NCBI GenBank assembly: GCA_016800925.1
Contig: JABCPU010000049.1
Coordinates: 186,001-250,000, forward strand
DNA: 64,000 nt
From: Suillus spraguei
Taxonomy: Eukaryota > Basidiomycota > Agaricomycetes > Boletales > Suillaceae
Direction of reading: 5' to 3'
Each line of letters starts with the position of its first letter. The first letter of the stretch is position 1. Below the pieces are notes generated by a model. It saw nothing but the letters and a program-made list of their open reading frames with translations, ran no database searches and was not told where the DNA came from. Both the position numbers and the translations under genes were made by a program. This document shows, one piece after another, positions 1 to 12,302 of this stretch.

Positions 1-486
1 TGTGTTTATGCGTATCCTAATAATAGCTGTTTTTCTTCTGCGTGCATACACTTAGTTCACTTGGTCACTTCAACTTGTAATTGTGGCTTAAAGGATAAAG
101 TTATGCATCCGTGGGAAGCAATAGATAAATTTACATTGTATGCAGGACCTACGACTCCAAATCATTGTACTGATTTCTATTGGAACTCAAGTCTTGTTTA
201 TGAAACGCATATCTATCATTCAAGCTAAACAGTTAAATAAGGTTCCTGTTGATGATGTCCGGTTCTTTCCTCTAGTACCTCTAGCGCCCTGAAAAGTACA
301 CGCGATTCTGTCGCACCTGCCACGCTGGCAGGAAATGATTCTGCCGGACACTACAATTGCTGTCTGGAGATTAATTTCCTGACTGTAGGTTCGTATATTG
401 GAAATAGTCACGAACAAGTCCACCATTCATATATCACCATGAATCTTTGCTGCCACACGGCGCTTTTCTACTCCATCCTTCAAGTC
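1..486. other. Left-edge intergenic sequence
   Basis: No gene is supported here. The short open frames on both strands show no recognisable family and no exon pattern. The stretch presumably includes the promoter and 5' UTR of the DUF6534 gene that follows. Confidence 0.5.
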
Positions 487-2470
487 ATGGTCAATTTGCC
501 AACGACATATGGCGCTGTTCTTCTGGGTGGATTTATTGCTTCTGGGTATGTAGCTCTCAGCCTGACACAACATACGGATTCTGACTGGTATATAATCAAA
601 TTTTGGATCGGACTAACAGACTATCTGGGATCATAGCAGCATAGACGAGCAATTCCCTTCTGATACACGCATCACAAAATCAATCGTGAGCACGATCTCT
701 TAATAGTCTGTTCTAGAGTGTGCACACCGACTGTTCATATTCCGATACTGGACAGGTTGCTCTGACTTGGTTTGTTTCCCTGCTTATATGTTCCTTGCAA
801 ACAGTTCAGTATAGCATCCTGTTCAGAATATAAAACTCCATTCATACCTGTCTCGTGTGTACATCGTCATGGATTTTTATGGTACAGTGGTTCGGCGATG
901 AAAGCGAGATGGACTACATACCTGCGTCCGTGTTCTTTTTTACTCGTTGGTCCGTTTCACGCCTGATTTTTTGCTCGTCACTCAGTCCATTAGCGATATC
1001 CGTTGCGCTGACGGCGAGTTGAACATTTCGTCACGCGTTATTATAATCTCATGAAACCAGGCTTTTCTTACTTTGATTGTGCACTGGTGCGCTACTATGG
1101 TCCTCTATATACCTTGCACACCAACACAGTTTCAGTTTCTTCGCGCATCGAATTCACAAACGTGAGCCTCGCCTCATACTGGTACTTACCTAGTGAACTT
1201 CAGTGACCTATGGCGATTGGCGGATTAGTATTCCTATTGTGAGTTTCACTCTTCGATGCTCGGAATGACATAGCTGATCGTGCCACAGGTTGTATAAGCT
1301 TTCTTGCGATTGGGTAAGTCGATCTGAGGTTTTTATGGCTCTTACTCACTAGGTTGTATCATCAAGTTGTTGCACTTAGTGAGTTCCCTTGCATGCGAAC
1401 CCGAATGCATTGTTTAATGCCTCTGCGTATTAGTCAGTACCATTGAGATGTGAGTTCTTTCACCGTACTCCTTTACGTATAAACGAAACCGGATGATATT
1501 CAGGATCAAACTGCAGACAATGACTGCATTCAGACACCACACTGAAGTAAGTTCCCCTCTTGTTCCTTGGGCTTTTCGATGATATCTGCATTTTCCCTAC
1601 CAGTGGATGTTCACCACAGGTCTCTCATTATCATGTGTAGCGAATGTCCTCTTCACTGCGAGTCTGTGCTTGACGCTACGCAGAAGTCGTAGCTCGTATT
1701 CGAAGTCAGTCACATAATCAGGCGGCTTGAACACAATGCTCATGCACGCGTGTAGCATGGACCGTATGTTTAACTCTATTATCTTGTATACATTGGAGAA
1801 CAATGCGCTTACGAGGTGCGTGACTCTCGATTCGTCCACGATTATCCATTCATGTACTGTTTGTTATGCGTAGTGCCGCCACCATTATCTCGATAGTATG
1901 CGTAAGTAAAGCCATCCCACTTGTGATATTGTTTAACACTGAATGACGGCAGTGGGTGACCATGCGCAATCTTATTTTCCTTGGGGTCCATTTTGTACTC
2001 AGCAAACGTGGGTGTATTTTACAATCTATCTGTTTTCTGTCGCTGAAAACGTCTTTCGACATTCAGTTTACGCCAACTCTTTGCTAGCAACGTGAGCAGT
2101 GCGATTTAGTTGAGAACTCAGTTTGACTATGTGCTCTAGCTTGAATTCCCGTAAACACCTTCAAGAAGAACACTCGCGTAGAGCCCTTTCAAACGAGCTT
2201 CTGCTTTCTTTTTCCGGCCGGTATCAGCCCAAGCATCGGGTGGGTTTCTTTCTTACAATAGCATACCTTTTCACTGACAACACAAAGAAACGTTCGGATG
2301 CTGAAAATAAAGTAATGTGCCAGGGTTGTCGTGAACATTGACGAGGCTAACTTTATACTCAGTTGGAAATCAATGTAGAACGGACCATCGAGTGTGAAGC
2401 AGCCGACGACGGCTTTACGAAAGGAAGTCTGCAGATCCCTTCGGAAAGTCCACCCCCGACAGCTGATTAG
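487..2470 (+). CDS. DUF6534 family membrane protein (copy 1, possibly damaged)
   Basis: Multi-exon gene paralogous to the one at 3754-5840. Exon 1 starts at ATG 487 (MVNLPTTYGAVLLGGF). Later exons give IHTCLVC...WIFMVQWFGDESE (about 838-920), FFAHRIHK (about 1140-1160), GLSLSCVANVLFTASLCLTL (about 1620), the Asn-rich segment FNSIILYTLENNALT (about 1770-1815), NLIFLGVHFVLSK (about 1967-2006), VYANSLLAT (about 2070) and a cytoplasmic tail ending at TAG 2468-2470. DUF6534 proteins are basidiomycete multi-pass membrane proteins of unknown function. The stretch matching exon 2 (about 621-690) reads LSGIIAA and then meets TAG at 642-644, where the sister gene has Gln. Copy 1 may therefore be non-functional or spliced differently. 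The tail after the last membrane segment diverges strongly from copy 2. Confidence 0.7.
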
Positions 2471-3753
2471 AATCACATTGCATCCAACGTAGCTTAGTGA
2501 TTATCTTCTTCGTGAGTGCTGTGCGATACCTTATCTTTTAAAGTTTATCCTTGCTTAGTCAAAGTCCAATCTTCCGTTGCAATTGCGTCCGCCTACACGA
2601 CAAGCAAAACACCTCATAGACTCATCTCTTCTGTATCCCAGTATCTATTTTCTTCTGCGTGATATGTACACATGGTTCAGTCGGACCAGGACTCGAGGAC
2701 TGTTGAGAACTACATTTTAGCGCGGTGCAGAGATCTGGGGTACAGATTATGCATTGAGGTGTGTAACAATTGACGTACTAACTTAAAAATCCCTTATTCG
2801 CGTGAGTTCATGTGATCGGCGGTTATGATGTTATATCTGAAATGCTATGCAGTGATTGAAGTGACACAAGCAGGGCAGCCTTCAATGAAATGCGAGTCCT
2901 CGGAGCCGGACTATGTCACATACTAGTAGTGGTGTTAGAACCTAATTAAAATTCGGTGAACTGCAAATTTTGGTGCTTGTCCTCACCCTTGCTGTGTCTT
3001 TACCTTAACACCGCGGTCTGACGAGCAGCACGTCTTGATAATCGATCATCAACGGTCTCCCACAACGTTTTGTTGTATACTTTCTGAAACGTTCAGAGTC
3101 CCCGTGAGTTCGTGACCGGTTGACGAGTCACCAATGGGTGCCGAGTTTATCGGAAAATGTTGAGTTATGTCATCAACGTTAAGATGATCAAAAAGAAGAG
3201 TGCTCTTTAGTACAAGGCACGTAGTACAAGCCGCCCGCTGATAGGTGTCCGTGTCAGGACCTGCGTAGCCTCCACAATGCAGCCTGGCCCTTTTGTACTG
3301 AGAAATGCAAGTCTATCAACTTGAAGTGAGAATATGCTAGGTAGCTCTGAAACCGAAAAGCTCAATTATGTGATTTTAATATTCAATATTCAATGCCGAC
3401 ATGTTAATTAGTGGGGATCTTCTTCTAACAGCGGATCATGTCAAAAACAAGCTCAAACCTGAACCTGGAACAAAAAGCTCGGCAGTTACGTTTGATTTAC
3501 GCAAATATCCACAAAAGGATAAGTAAGAATCCAGGTCTCCACATTCGCTTTTGCTGGGACCTATCATGCCGTTGAATAGTACCTCTTGGAATGCTAGGCC
3601 TCATGTCCACGTTAGACCTTCTTAAACCCGTGCTCTTCGCCTGTGTTCATCCTTGTTTGTTGTCTCGCTCTCCCCATTTCTTCATATATTTTCTTCCACC
3701 TTCCTTCGTTTTCGTATTTCAGTCACTCTTCTCAGACACACTTCCTGTGCGAC
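2471..3753. other. Intergenic region between tandem DUF6534 genes
   Basis: About 1.3 kb with no exon-like segments recognisable on either strand. It holds the 3' flank of copy 1 and the presumed promoter of copy 2. No repeat shared with the rest of the window was noticed. Confidence 0.5.
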
Positions 3754-5840
3754 ATGGTTAGCGTGCCCGCAACGTACGGCGCGATCCTTGTGGGTGGTTT
3801 TTTGGCCGCCGCGTAAGTCACAGTTGTATCCTTTCTACCGCTAACCCTCATGACCTTCTCAGACTCTCAGGGATAGTTACAGTACAATCTTTCATTTACT
3901 TCAAGTTATACCCCACAGATCTAGCCTGGAGGAAGGCCATCGTGAGTGACATTACTAACGATATCGTGCTTCGTTGAACTTTCGGTGACTGGGTTCTGCG
4001 GGAAGGTTGCCGTGATATGGTCGGTTCCCTCAGCGGATGTGATTCATAAGTACTAACTTGTTACTGCACGTTCAGGTCCCTGGACAGTATTCATACCGCA
4101 CTGGTTGGTGCATCGATATGGATTTATCTAATACAGAACTTTGGCGATACATCAAAGATAAATGATATACCTGTGTACGTCCCTCCCTATAACAATTGCC
4201 CGTTCTCTGCTTGACCACATCGTACAGGACCGTGGCGGTACGTAGATTCAATCAAAGTCTATACACGCTCTGATTTTGGTCTTGTGTCAGATGACAATAG
4301 CACTAACTGTGAGTCTCAGACTCCTGTCATTCTCAAACACGATCAAGGTTTCTGATCGATTTTACAGGCGATATTGACATTTATCGTCCATTGGTAGGTC
4401 TCCTTTTGACGATACATGGCTAGAAATTGAGGCCAAACCGCGCAGCTTTTTCGCCCATCGCATACATAAACGTAAGTTTGCTCTCCGATCCGTCGTTACA
4501 TTAAGCGCATACCACGTTCCGTTGCAGTGAGCCGTTGTGATTGGCGCATCTCCGCCCCCATTGTAGGTATTGTCCTGTTGAAACCGGATGAGGGCTGAAC
4601 ACCCTTTGCTGTAGTTGGCCTTCGCATTTTTGCGGTTATGTGAGTCCCCTTGTTCTTCTTCAGGCCTCTTGGGATTAAGAGCGTCTTTTAGGTTCTGCCT
4701 CCAGTAGGTCAGCATTCCTATCCACAAAACAACGTGCTGATCTATCTCTGCTGCCATAGTAACGACGGCCGAAATGTAAGTATGTGTTATACAATGCTAC
4801 ACAACAATCATAACGCCGGTGCATAGGATTCATCTCAAGACTTTCTCAGAGTTCAAGCAGGAGTTCCGAGTGAGTGCCCCACTTCGTGTCATAGTGCCAT
4901 GTAACGTTATGGGCATGTAGTGGATTTTCACTTTGGGTCTCGCACTGTCATCTCTCGTCGACATTCTCATCGCGATATTCCTTTGTTACTCGCTACAAAC
5001 TACCCGTAAAGCTGCTTCGAGGTATGTCCATGCTCCGTGTACATTTACGAAGGCTCACATGCACAGTATGGACTATATCGTAAATTCTGTCATCTTGTAT
5101 ACATTGGAGAATAATTCTCTCACCAGGTAATGCCGAAGCTTGGTCAAATCGAGATTAACAGTTGCTCATTATTTCTACCAGCGCCGCAACTGTCATTTCT
5201 ATGGTCTGCGTGAGCCTAATAGTCACTCATTTTCTACCGTATCTCATATATACTGACCCTGCAGTGGCTTGTAATGCCCACCAACCTCATTTTCATGGGG
5301 CTGCATTTTGTCATTAGTAAACGTGCGTTGTACTCGAGTTATCCTGGCAACATAATGATTGCTGATTCGCGATTTGACATATAGTGTATGCAAATTCTCT
5401 GTTGGCCACGTACGTGTACTATAAACCTTTCGTATGTGTGCATATCTGATATCACTTTGATCAGATTAAACGCTCGGAAGCAACTCCGGCAAGAGCGAGC
5501 CCAGAGAGGCTTGTCGGGAGAACTCCCTTTGGCATTTCCGGGCCTGGCAACTCGCTTCCGCTCGAATAACCAAGATCCTGTGAGTGGTCAAACAATAAAT
5601 AGTTAGTCGGATGGCTCATTTTCGCCGCAGTCGCGGATGGACCCCATTGGAACCAAGGTCTGGCTTTGCACCTTGACCATTAGATTTACCTGACTTTTAC
5701 TACAGCTGGAGATCAACGTGGAGAAAACCGTACAGTATGAGGTAGATGCAGACATCATGACTAGTCACTCCCCGTCTCCTTCGTCGATCTCTCCGAAAAC
5801 TTCCTGCCGTCCATCTGAAGCGATCTCACAGATGGCTTAG
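3754..5840 (+). CDS. DUF6534 family membrane protein (copy 2)
   Basis: Full-length multi-exon DUF6534 gene. The start ATG 3754 gives MVSVPATYGAILVGGFLAAA, directly followed by a GTAAGT donor. The following exons give LSGIVTVQSFIYFKLYP, WSLDSIHTALVGASIWIYL, FFAHRIHK, LSRCDWRISAPIVG, FSEFKQEFR, then WIFTLGLALSSLVDILIAIF, YIVNSVILYTLENNSLT, AATVISMVC, WLVMPTNLIFMGLHFVISK, VYANSLLAT and LNARKQLRQERAQRGLSGE, with a tail ending at TAG 5838-5840. The LxxSxxxDxLIA segment and the NFIFLG/VNSLLATLNAR-like segment are hallmarks of DUF6534. About seven hydrophobic segments are expected, in line with the family. The role is unknown. Tandem arrangement with copy 1 suggests local duplication. The minus-strand open frame over 4362-4757 is only a shadow of these exons. 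Confidence 0.85.
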
Positions 5841-6199
5841 TTCACGGCCTTCTGGACCTTTTTGATCTTATTTTCGTGCCGTGAATCTTCTTTGATATTT
5901 GTCGATCTTTGACTGTCAATCATTTCCACACCCTGTCTTTATCGTAAAGTTGTACTATCGTACTCGCTATGTAGCAACACACATCGTCCCACATATAACG
6001 GTGTCTCTGCGCGTTGTCTGTTGGCTGCATTAATTTAATCAAAGAGCGTTCAGCGACGTCATGTGTTTCAAGCTAGGCCTGCTAAATTTAGTATGTGCCC
6101 GCGGAATGCAGCAGGCCGAACGATTACGTGTCCCCTGTCAGGCCCGTCAGTATTACACTGGCCTGTCCCACATGCACAAGGTCTTTCCAAACCGCCATC
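5841..6199. other. Intergenic region upstream of MGST3-like gene
   Basis: Short gap with no gene supported. It contains the DUF6534 3' flank and the 5' flank of the MAPEG gene. Confidence 0.4.
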
Positions 6200-6984
6200 A
6201 TGTCTTCATCCATTATTTTGCCCCCCGGGTAAGTCCTCCGTGCTCTGCAGAAAGGTGATATCTTACACCATTAATTTCAAGTTTCGGGTATGTAGCAGCT
6301 GGTCTAGTGTCCACCGCCTGGGTTCTTGGCTGGCAGGCACTAGTTGTGGGCAGCCACAGAAAAAAATCTGGGATCAAGTACCCTCAGTGTGTGTGTTGTT
6401 GCTGCTACTAAGTAATGTCGGAATCCTCAACAGGGGTGTTTTACAGTGTATGCCGAGAAAGCAGAAGCTGATGCGTCTAAAGAAGCCTTCCTCTTTAACT
6501 GCGCCCAGCGTAAGTCGGCATTCACCGAATGTGTCTTGTTCATACTGACTATGATTCTCAGGCGCCCACCAAAACACAATTGAGCACATGCCTCTTATTA
6601 TTGTGACGTGAGTGTTCTGTTGAATCCATGTATAACCTCTCTCATCAGTCTGCGGCCGGTTTAGTACTCTGGTGACGGCAATGAAGTATCCTGTCTTTGC
6701 TGGATATGCATCTGGTTTATGGGCACTATCCCGTGTTCTGTATACTGTAGGGTACACCACTGGAGATCCAGTCAAGGTACGTGGGACTTTATCTATTTAA
6801 ATTGTACCAGCTGATGGTCGTGTAGCGTAATACACGCGGTGGCATACTTGGTGAAGTTCCTCTTTTTGGTATGTGCATCCCATCATCTCAAATAGTATCA
6901 CCGGGTGTTGATGTAGCGACACTATTAGGACTTCTTCTTGGTTCCACCTACGCGGCATTTGATCTTGTGCGCTCATCTGCTTGA
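6200..6984 (+). CDS. Microsomal glutathione S-transferase 3-like MAPEG protein
   Basis: Five or more small exons encode a MAPEG-family integral membrane enzyme of about 150 residues. ATG 6200 gives MSSSIILPPG, spliced to FGYVAAGLVSTAWVLGWQAL (first membrane helix). Then come KYPQ|LYAEKAEADASKEAF, FNCAQRAHQNTIEHMP (the MAPEG signature with the conserved RAHQN), TLVTAMKYPVFAGYASGLWAL, SRVLYTVGYTTGDPVKR (the GY-TG-P-KR element of MGST3), NTRGGILGEV and a last helix ATLLGLLLGSTYAAFDLV, with stop TGA 6982-6984. MGST3-type proteins conjugate glutathione or reduce lipid hydroperoxides at the ER membrane. The two open plus-strand frames at 6061-6548 are partial readings of exons and introns, not separate genes. 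Confidence 0.9.
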
Positions 6985-7267
6985 AATCTTTGTGTTGCAA
7001 TGTTCGATATTATAAGTTGTAATTGGAGAGAGATATATACATGACTTGTGCAGCTGGCTCTAGACTGTTCCAGAATGTTGTATCAAATTTATCGATTAAC
7101 ACGGAAAATGAAATTAGCTTGGGCTAAGATAAGATTACCATAACGGAGATCCACGACCCTTTTTGACAGTACGTTCCAACGACGACCTAGCTAGGCGACT
7201 TGCGACTTGTTTGTTTCATGGGTCTATCGCTCCACTAACTTAGATATTCTGCAGTCTACCTGCAGGT

Positions 7268-8091
7268 ATGAATGCCAATTTCCCTATCGTGACAATAGAT
7301 GTCGTGCGTACCCGCTCGTCCTCTCCTTGCCAAAATCTCTGATGCATTGCTAGCCCAGATCCTCGACAGACACAGCGCCAAAGAGGTTCTCACTGCGATT
7401 CTTCACTCGATACTTTTCCATAGACTGTTTGGCACTGTGAAGCCTCAGACATTCGAGGTGTTTGATGTCACCATGGTGAGTTTTCTAGGTTCCACACCAC
7501 TCAATCAAGAGCACCAAGTCGTCGTCACAGCCAGGCGTTTCAGATCCCGAGATGGAGCAACTCATGACTGAGAAAGTGGATATCTTCTGGAAGGGCATCG
7601 AAAGCGGAGCGAACAAGCGTGGCCAAGTAAGTTTCTTTTCTGTCTATCATGCAGATTCCCTTTCATCTCGTCCTTCATTTAGATAATAGTAACATTTTCG
7701 GAGAAGAAGGCAAAAAAGTCCTGGTTTCAGGTATACGTCGGGGAGGAGGAAGTGCCATGGGAACAATGGTGTTTTCTTTGTTGTTTTGGTTGGACGGAGC
7801 TGCTGACGCGTATGTATGGACAGGATTGTGAATGCCGAGATGCGACAACCCAAATCAGAAGGCGAGCATTTCTTCGTCTGACGCCATTCTATCGTAACAT
7901 TCCTGGTTACAGACCAGCAAGAATTCAATGCAAATCTTGCGTCGACGCTTTTGAAGGCTTTGAACGTGATGCTAACATATACTTCGTCGGAGCGCGGGCG
8001 CACGGCAGTTCCTCTCATCACGAATGCGGCAGGGATATCTCCTTTTCCAATCAAGATGGCGGTTAAAGTGGGCGGGGTTGAGCTTGGATAG
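7268..8091 (+). CDS. ATG101: Autophagy protein Atg101
   Basis: HORMA-fold subunit of the Atg1/ULK autophagy-initiation complex. ATG 7268 gives MNANFPIVTIDV, spliced (GTGCGT...CCCAG) to ILDRHSAKEVLTAILHSILF and HRLFGTVKPQTFEVFDVTM, the highly conserved N-terminal block. Next comes SDPEMEQLMTEKVDIFWKGI, then FSEKKAKKSWFQVYVGEEEV followed by PWEQW, which is the family's PWE-W motif. The last exon ends ITNAAGISPFPIKMAVKVGG and TAG 8089-8091, matching the C-terminal SPFPYKI block. Atg101 stabilises Atg13 in this complex, and the gene is absent from budding yeast but general in basidiomycetes. Frames look intact. The opposing 163-residue open frame at 7647-8138 is a shadow. Confidence 0.92.
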
Positions 8092-8199
8092 TGTGTACAG
8101 CGTGTTGCATAGAAGGATGTTGCAGATGCGATGAGCACAAGATGTATGTATGTTTAAGACCTTGCATTGATTTTTTATTCAATTTACCGGCGCTACTCA

Positions 8200-8612
8200 T
8201 CTTTGACATTTGTTCATGGCTATAATATGTGTGAGAAGTTCGCCCTCTAGAATCGGCATCATCACACCAGGGCCGGATGCGGAGCCTGAGGGGTGTCTAA
8301 CGCTCGATTTCGTCGACCGACACTTGACATTCACACTCCAGGGTGTGTTGTCTTCACATCCGACACAAAGTATTGCTTTCACCGACCTATAGGCAGTTCG
8401 TCTGGACGTTTCCACAGAATCCACTGGCATTGAAAGAAGTACACAATACAGGGGATCAGTACTGAGTGTCTCTTGGCGTTGCCTGTATCATGACAGCACA
8501 GTACTTCGTTTCTCAGTTCTGATACTTATCATGAACATATCTGAGGGACATGATCATGCTGGGATGAGCTACTACCATATTTTGCCTGCACAGCGTCTAG
8601 CCAGGCAGGTGA
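8200..8612 (-). pseudogene. Dienelactone hydrolase gene fragment
   Basis: A decayed minus-strand piece related to the DLH genes at 12.3, 23.1 and 24.7 kb. Reading down from 8612 gives [12 protein letters not shown], closely matching LPAWLDAVKEKYG of the 23-24 kb copy. After an intron-like gap comes ETKYCAV, preceded by an in-frame stop. Then GFCGN appears where the nucleophile elbow GFCFGG should be, and THPGV followed by a stop where the AHPxF segment should be. No N-terminal exon is present next to it; it stops about 150 bp before the DUS1 start. The fragments are short, so the assignment rests on their order. Confidence 0.5.
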
Positions 8613-8763
8613 GCTTTATAAGTCACGTGAGGACATGATCCAAAAATCTGACGCTTGCTTCAACTTGAAGCTTGAAGTCAGAAGCTGCAACGGTTCCCCG
8701 ATAACTTCTTCCGTGTCCCTCTTGCGCGCTCTGCGCGAGCGCACTGTCCTAAAGGTCGTCACA

Positions 8764-10219
8764 ATGGCAGTTCAGACCACCTCCGATCGTCCCAGGAAAC
8801 TCGCTGGGTACGACTTCTACCACCAGATCCTCGGTAGCCCAAAGCTCATCGTTGCGCCGATGGTAGATCAAAGTGAGCTGGTAAGTAGAATATATGTGTA
8901 CATCATCGATGATTTCACGTTTACTCAGGCCTGGAGGATCCTATCACGCCGATACGGCGCCCAGGTACGCCTCCGATTACTATAACTTTCTGTCCTTGTT
9001 ATTCACTTATCCAACCTGCTCAGCTTTGTTACACGCCCATGATAAACGCCAAGATGTTCTCACCCCTTCTGCACACGCATATCGTTCTCAGGCATTCAAT
9101 CCTTCTTTTCTCGAAGAAGGCTCAAATGCACACGACCGCCCGCTTATCGTCCAGTTCTGTGCCAATAATCCCTCACAACTCCTCACGAGCGCACTCGCTG
9201 TTCAAGATCACTGTGATGCTGTTGATATAAATCTCGGGTGTCCTCAGGATATCGCAAGGAAGGGACACTATGGGAGCTTTTTGATGGATGAGTGGGAATT
9301 GATTCATGACTTGAGTGCGTTCTTATCATTATTTTATATCATAGTTTTAATTTTTAGGGCCAATAATGCACCCGTCGGAACAGTCAACATACTTCATGAA
9401 AACCTCTCCATACCCGTCACCGCCAAATTCCGAATATTTCCCTCCATAGAAAAAACAGTGGCTTACGCCAAAATGTTGGAATCCGCGGGGGCTCAGATCC
9501 TCACTTGCCATGGTCGCCTGCGCACACAACGTGGACAAAACACTGGACTGGCAGACTGGGCGCACATCAAAGCCGTGAAAGAGGCAGTTCGGGTGCCTGT
9601 GTTCGCAAACGGTAACATTCTATTTCATGAAGATGTCGAGAAGTGCCTGAAAGAGACCGGCGCGGATGGGGTGATGAGCGCTGAGGGGCAGTTGTATAAC
9701 CCCGCCTTATTTGCTCCTGCTTCTCCTGGGAATCTATCATCGACCCTGATAGGTGCACATCCGCCCCATGCGGACCTCGCGCTTGAGTACCTAGCTATCG
9801 TCAAGAGCCTCAAGACGCCAACGCCAACGAGCGCGGTCAAAGGTCATTTGTTCAAAATTATGCATCCCGCTCTGAGCAGGGAGACCGATCTGAGGGAGAG
9901 ATTGGGACGGATCAGAGGGTCAAATGTCGTTGACGAATATATTGAGATTGCGAAGGAAATGAAGAACCGTATGGAGAGGGATGCTGTGGAGGCGATAAAG
10001 GGGGGACAGATGATTGACGATTTGATAACGATCGAACCTACAACAGGGCTCAGAGTGCTGCCACATTGGCTCTCCCAACCGTATTTCAGACCAATCAAGT
10101 CTCCGACAGAGGCTTCGAAACGGGCATCTTCGCCGACACTTGACTCTCATGAGCATGAGGACGTAAAGCGGGCAAGGCTTTCTGGGCAATCTGCCACACG
10201 CGATGTAGATACTTTGTGA
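8764..10219 (+). CDS. DUS1: tRNA-dihydrouridine synthase 1
   Basis: Flavoenzyme that reduces U16/U17 in the tRNA D-loop. The start chosen is ATG 8764 ([20 protein letters not shown]), which places the TIM-barrel opening [18 protein letters not shown] correctly. Introns are 8881-8928, 8965-9023 and 9315-9383. The last joins [10 protein letters not shown] to [19 protein letters not shown], although the frame happens to be open through it. Visible motifs are [21 protein letters not shown] with the catalytic Cys, [18 protein letters not shown], and FANGNI...[10 protein letters not shown] for FMN phosphate binding. The C-terminal tail is basic (KRARLSG). Exon 3 starts in the frame [12 protein letters not shown] but must continue in another frame from [16 protein letters not shown] one-base loss between about 9050 and 9080 is needed, since no GT-AG intron fits. 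This is either an assembly error or a recent lesion. Confidence 0.88.
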
Positions 10220-10415
10220 TCGTCATCGACTCCGTCCTTCGCCGTTCTTCCATAGAATATATCTCCTTCGTCCATACAATACACCACATAGGATAGATCG
10301 CTGGGTTTATTACGGCGTACACAGTGATACAATTATCCAAATCTCAAACGTAACATGCAAAGGAGAAACGTCCACACCACCTATCTATCCGCCACATCCA
10401 AGGTCTGTTCTCCCT

Positions 10416-11853
10416 TCACAACCCTCCTCCAGTCAGAATATACTCGATCGCCGAATGGACATTTCCACCGGTCGCAAGAAGCGCTCGAACATTCTGCGAT
10501 GCATTCGTGAACCCCATATCTTGTAATTGCTGTTTTACAAATATAAATCCAACGAGTAAGAGCAAAAAATTAGATCACCAGCCACACGCAGTATACAATA
10601 CGTACCTGCAACTGCACCTGGAAGCGTTCCTCGGGTGGCCGCGAATCCGCGGGTGCAGCAGGGGACGCACCGAAGCCACCGAATCCACCTAGACCACCGC
10701 CACCGCCACCTCCAAAGGCGGCTTGCATTTGTGCAAGAGCCGCAGGGTCGAACATGCCGAATGGGTTGGTGCCTGCGCCCGCGCCCGCGCCAGTGCCAGT
10801 CCCTGCGTTTGCTGGTGGGACAGGAGGGAAAAATGCTGCGAAAGGGTTTGGGGCTGGTTGGCTGCCTGCGGGGGTGGTAGAGGGGTTGGAGGAGGCAGAT
10901 GATGCAGGTGCTGTAGATGGAGTGCCTGGTGCCGGGAACGCGGTGCCGCCACCTGCGCCGGGGAAGCCGAATGTCCCACCGAATGGACTGGCGCCTGCAC
11001 CTGCACCTTGGAATGCTGACGCCATCTGTAGCATCGAGCGGAGGGACTCAGGATTTGATCTAACACGGATCAGTATGCATCTCTAGGAGTAGTGACTGAC
11101 AAAACGACGTACATCATCTCCCTGAACCTCTCGCTCTGGAAGACTTCACGGACTTGAGGGGCAATAGCAGCGAGTTGAGGATTGCTCGCGATGATTTGGT
11201 CGAGAACAGCGGGATTACTCATGACGCTGCTCATCTGCTGGAGAAATTGGGGATTCTGCATCATTGATTGCATCATGTTAGGATCGTTTGGGTTCAGACC
11301 CATCTCTGCAAATGGGTTGAAACCAGCGAGGGCACCGTAGCCAAGGTGAGAGTTGAGCTGTGTCAATGGGTCGTGGGGATTCTGGCCAGCCTGCATTGTG
11401 GGGAGGGGTGGGACAGGGACAGAGGAGGTTTGAGAACCGGATACGTTTGAGCGAGCGACGCCCTTGACCATGTGGATGGTGTGAGATGTTTGAATTTTAT
11501 ACGTCGAAAGAATATCTTCATCCTGTACAAGAAATGATTAGTGACCATGAGAGGCACATGCAATGATATATACCTTCAATACTCGGCCTTACAGATACAA
11601 AATACTGAATGAACGAAATCTTGTCAAATGCATCGACACGCACCAGAGTATATAAGCCTCTGCCGTTCGGCCTCTACATCAGACTTTTCTGCGATGGCAC
11701 GTTTGAGGTCAAGCACAGTCTTGTCGGTACTGATTGTGATCTGCAACTTGAGCTCGCTGGGTCCTAGTTCTGATTAATATGTTTTGTAATTATATATTGT
11801 GGATCAGTCGCACCCTTGACATTTATCTGAATTTCCTGTGGCGTTGAGTCCAT
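10416..11853 (-). CDS. DSK2: Ubiquilin/Dsk2 (UBL-UBA proteasome shuttle)
   Basis: ATG 11853-11851 gives [14 protein letters not shown], spliced to a ubiquitin-like domain ([61 protein letters not shown]). A middle Met/Asn/Gln-rich STI1-type region follows ([35 protein letters not shown]). Then comes a long Gly/Ala/Pro/Phe low-complexity linker with (GA)n and poly-Gly around 10690-11030. The C-terminal UBA domain reads [20 protein letters not shown] and [13 protein letters not shown], with the stop at 10416-10418. Dsk2 delivers ubiquitinated clients to the proteasome and takes part in ER-associated degradation and spindle pole body duplication. The order UBL-STI1-UBA is the canonical one. Opposing plus-strand ORFs at 10.6-11.1 kb are shadows caused by the GC-rich linker. 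Confidence 0.92.
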
Positions 11854-12302
11854 GATGGAGGAGGATAAGCGTTGTGTGGGTGCACTGGCAGTGGCACAGG
11901 TAACATCATCAAAGGATGGTCTTATCTGCTTAGTACTGCTTACAGCGCGGGAAGACTCTAGAACCCTCCCGTTGGCGACTCGTTTTCATTTCTGGTTCAT
12001 CCTGGCCAGGCTTGATACTCTGCTTTAAAGAAATCGCTCATTATTTCTCATATGTATATATATATATAATCTATACTCGTTGATTTCAGCGTTCAAAGTT
12101 TGTAGTAATCTCTATTACAAACTTTCTCTATCTGACTACTAGGTATGTCATAAGCATCGGCCGTGCTTCATAATGGATTGAACTGCGGAATTGGACTATG
12201 TCGGAAAGCGACGACGCCAGCTTTTGCAGCACAGATTAGTATAAAGGGTTTGCATGCATTGTCTCTACCGATGAAGACACCATTTATCTTCCTTGACACA
12301 GC
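11854..12302. promoter_or_regulatory. Divergent promoter region of DSK2 and DLH
   Basis: The only spacer between the divergently transcribed DSK2 (minus) and DLH (plus). It holds an AT microsatellite (TATATATATATATA, about 12053-12068) and no coding signal. Confidence 0.45.

Noticed and set aside
4362..4757. 131-codon minus-strand ORF as a gene
   Set aside because: It lies antisense across several well-matched DUF6534 exons and their introns.
10635..11086. Plus-strand ORFs opposite DSK2
   Set aside because: Shadows of the GC-rich Gly/Ala/Pro linker.
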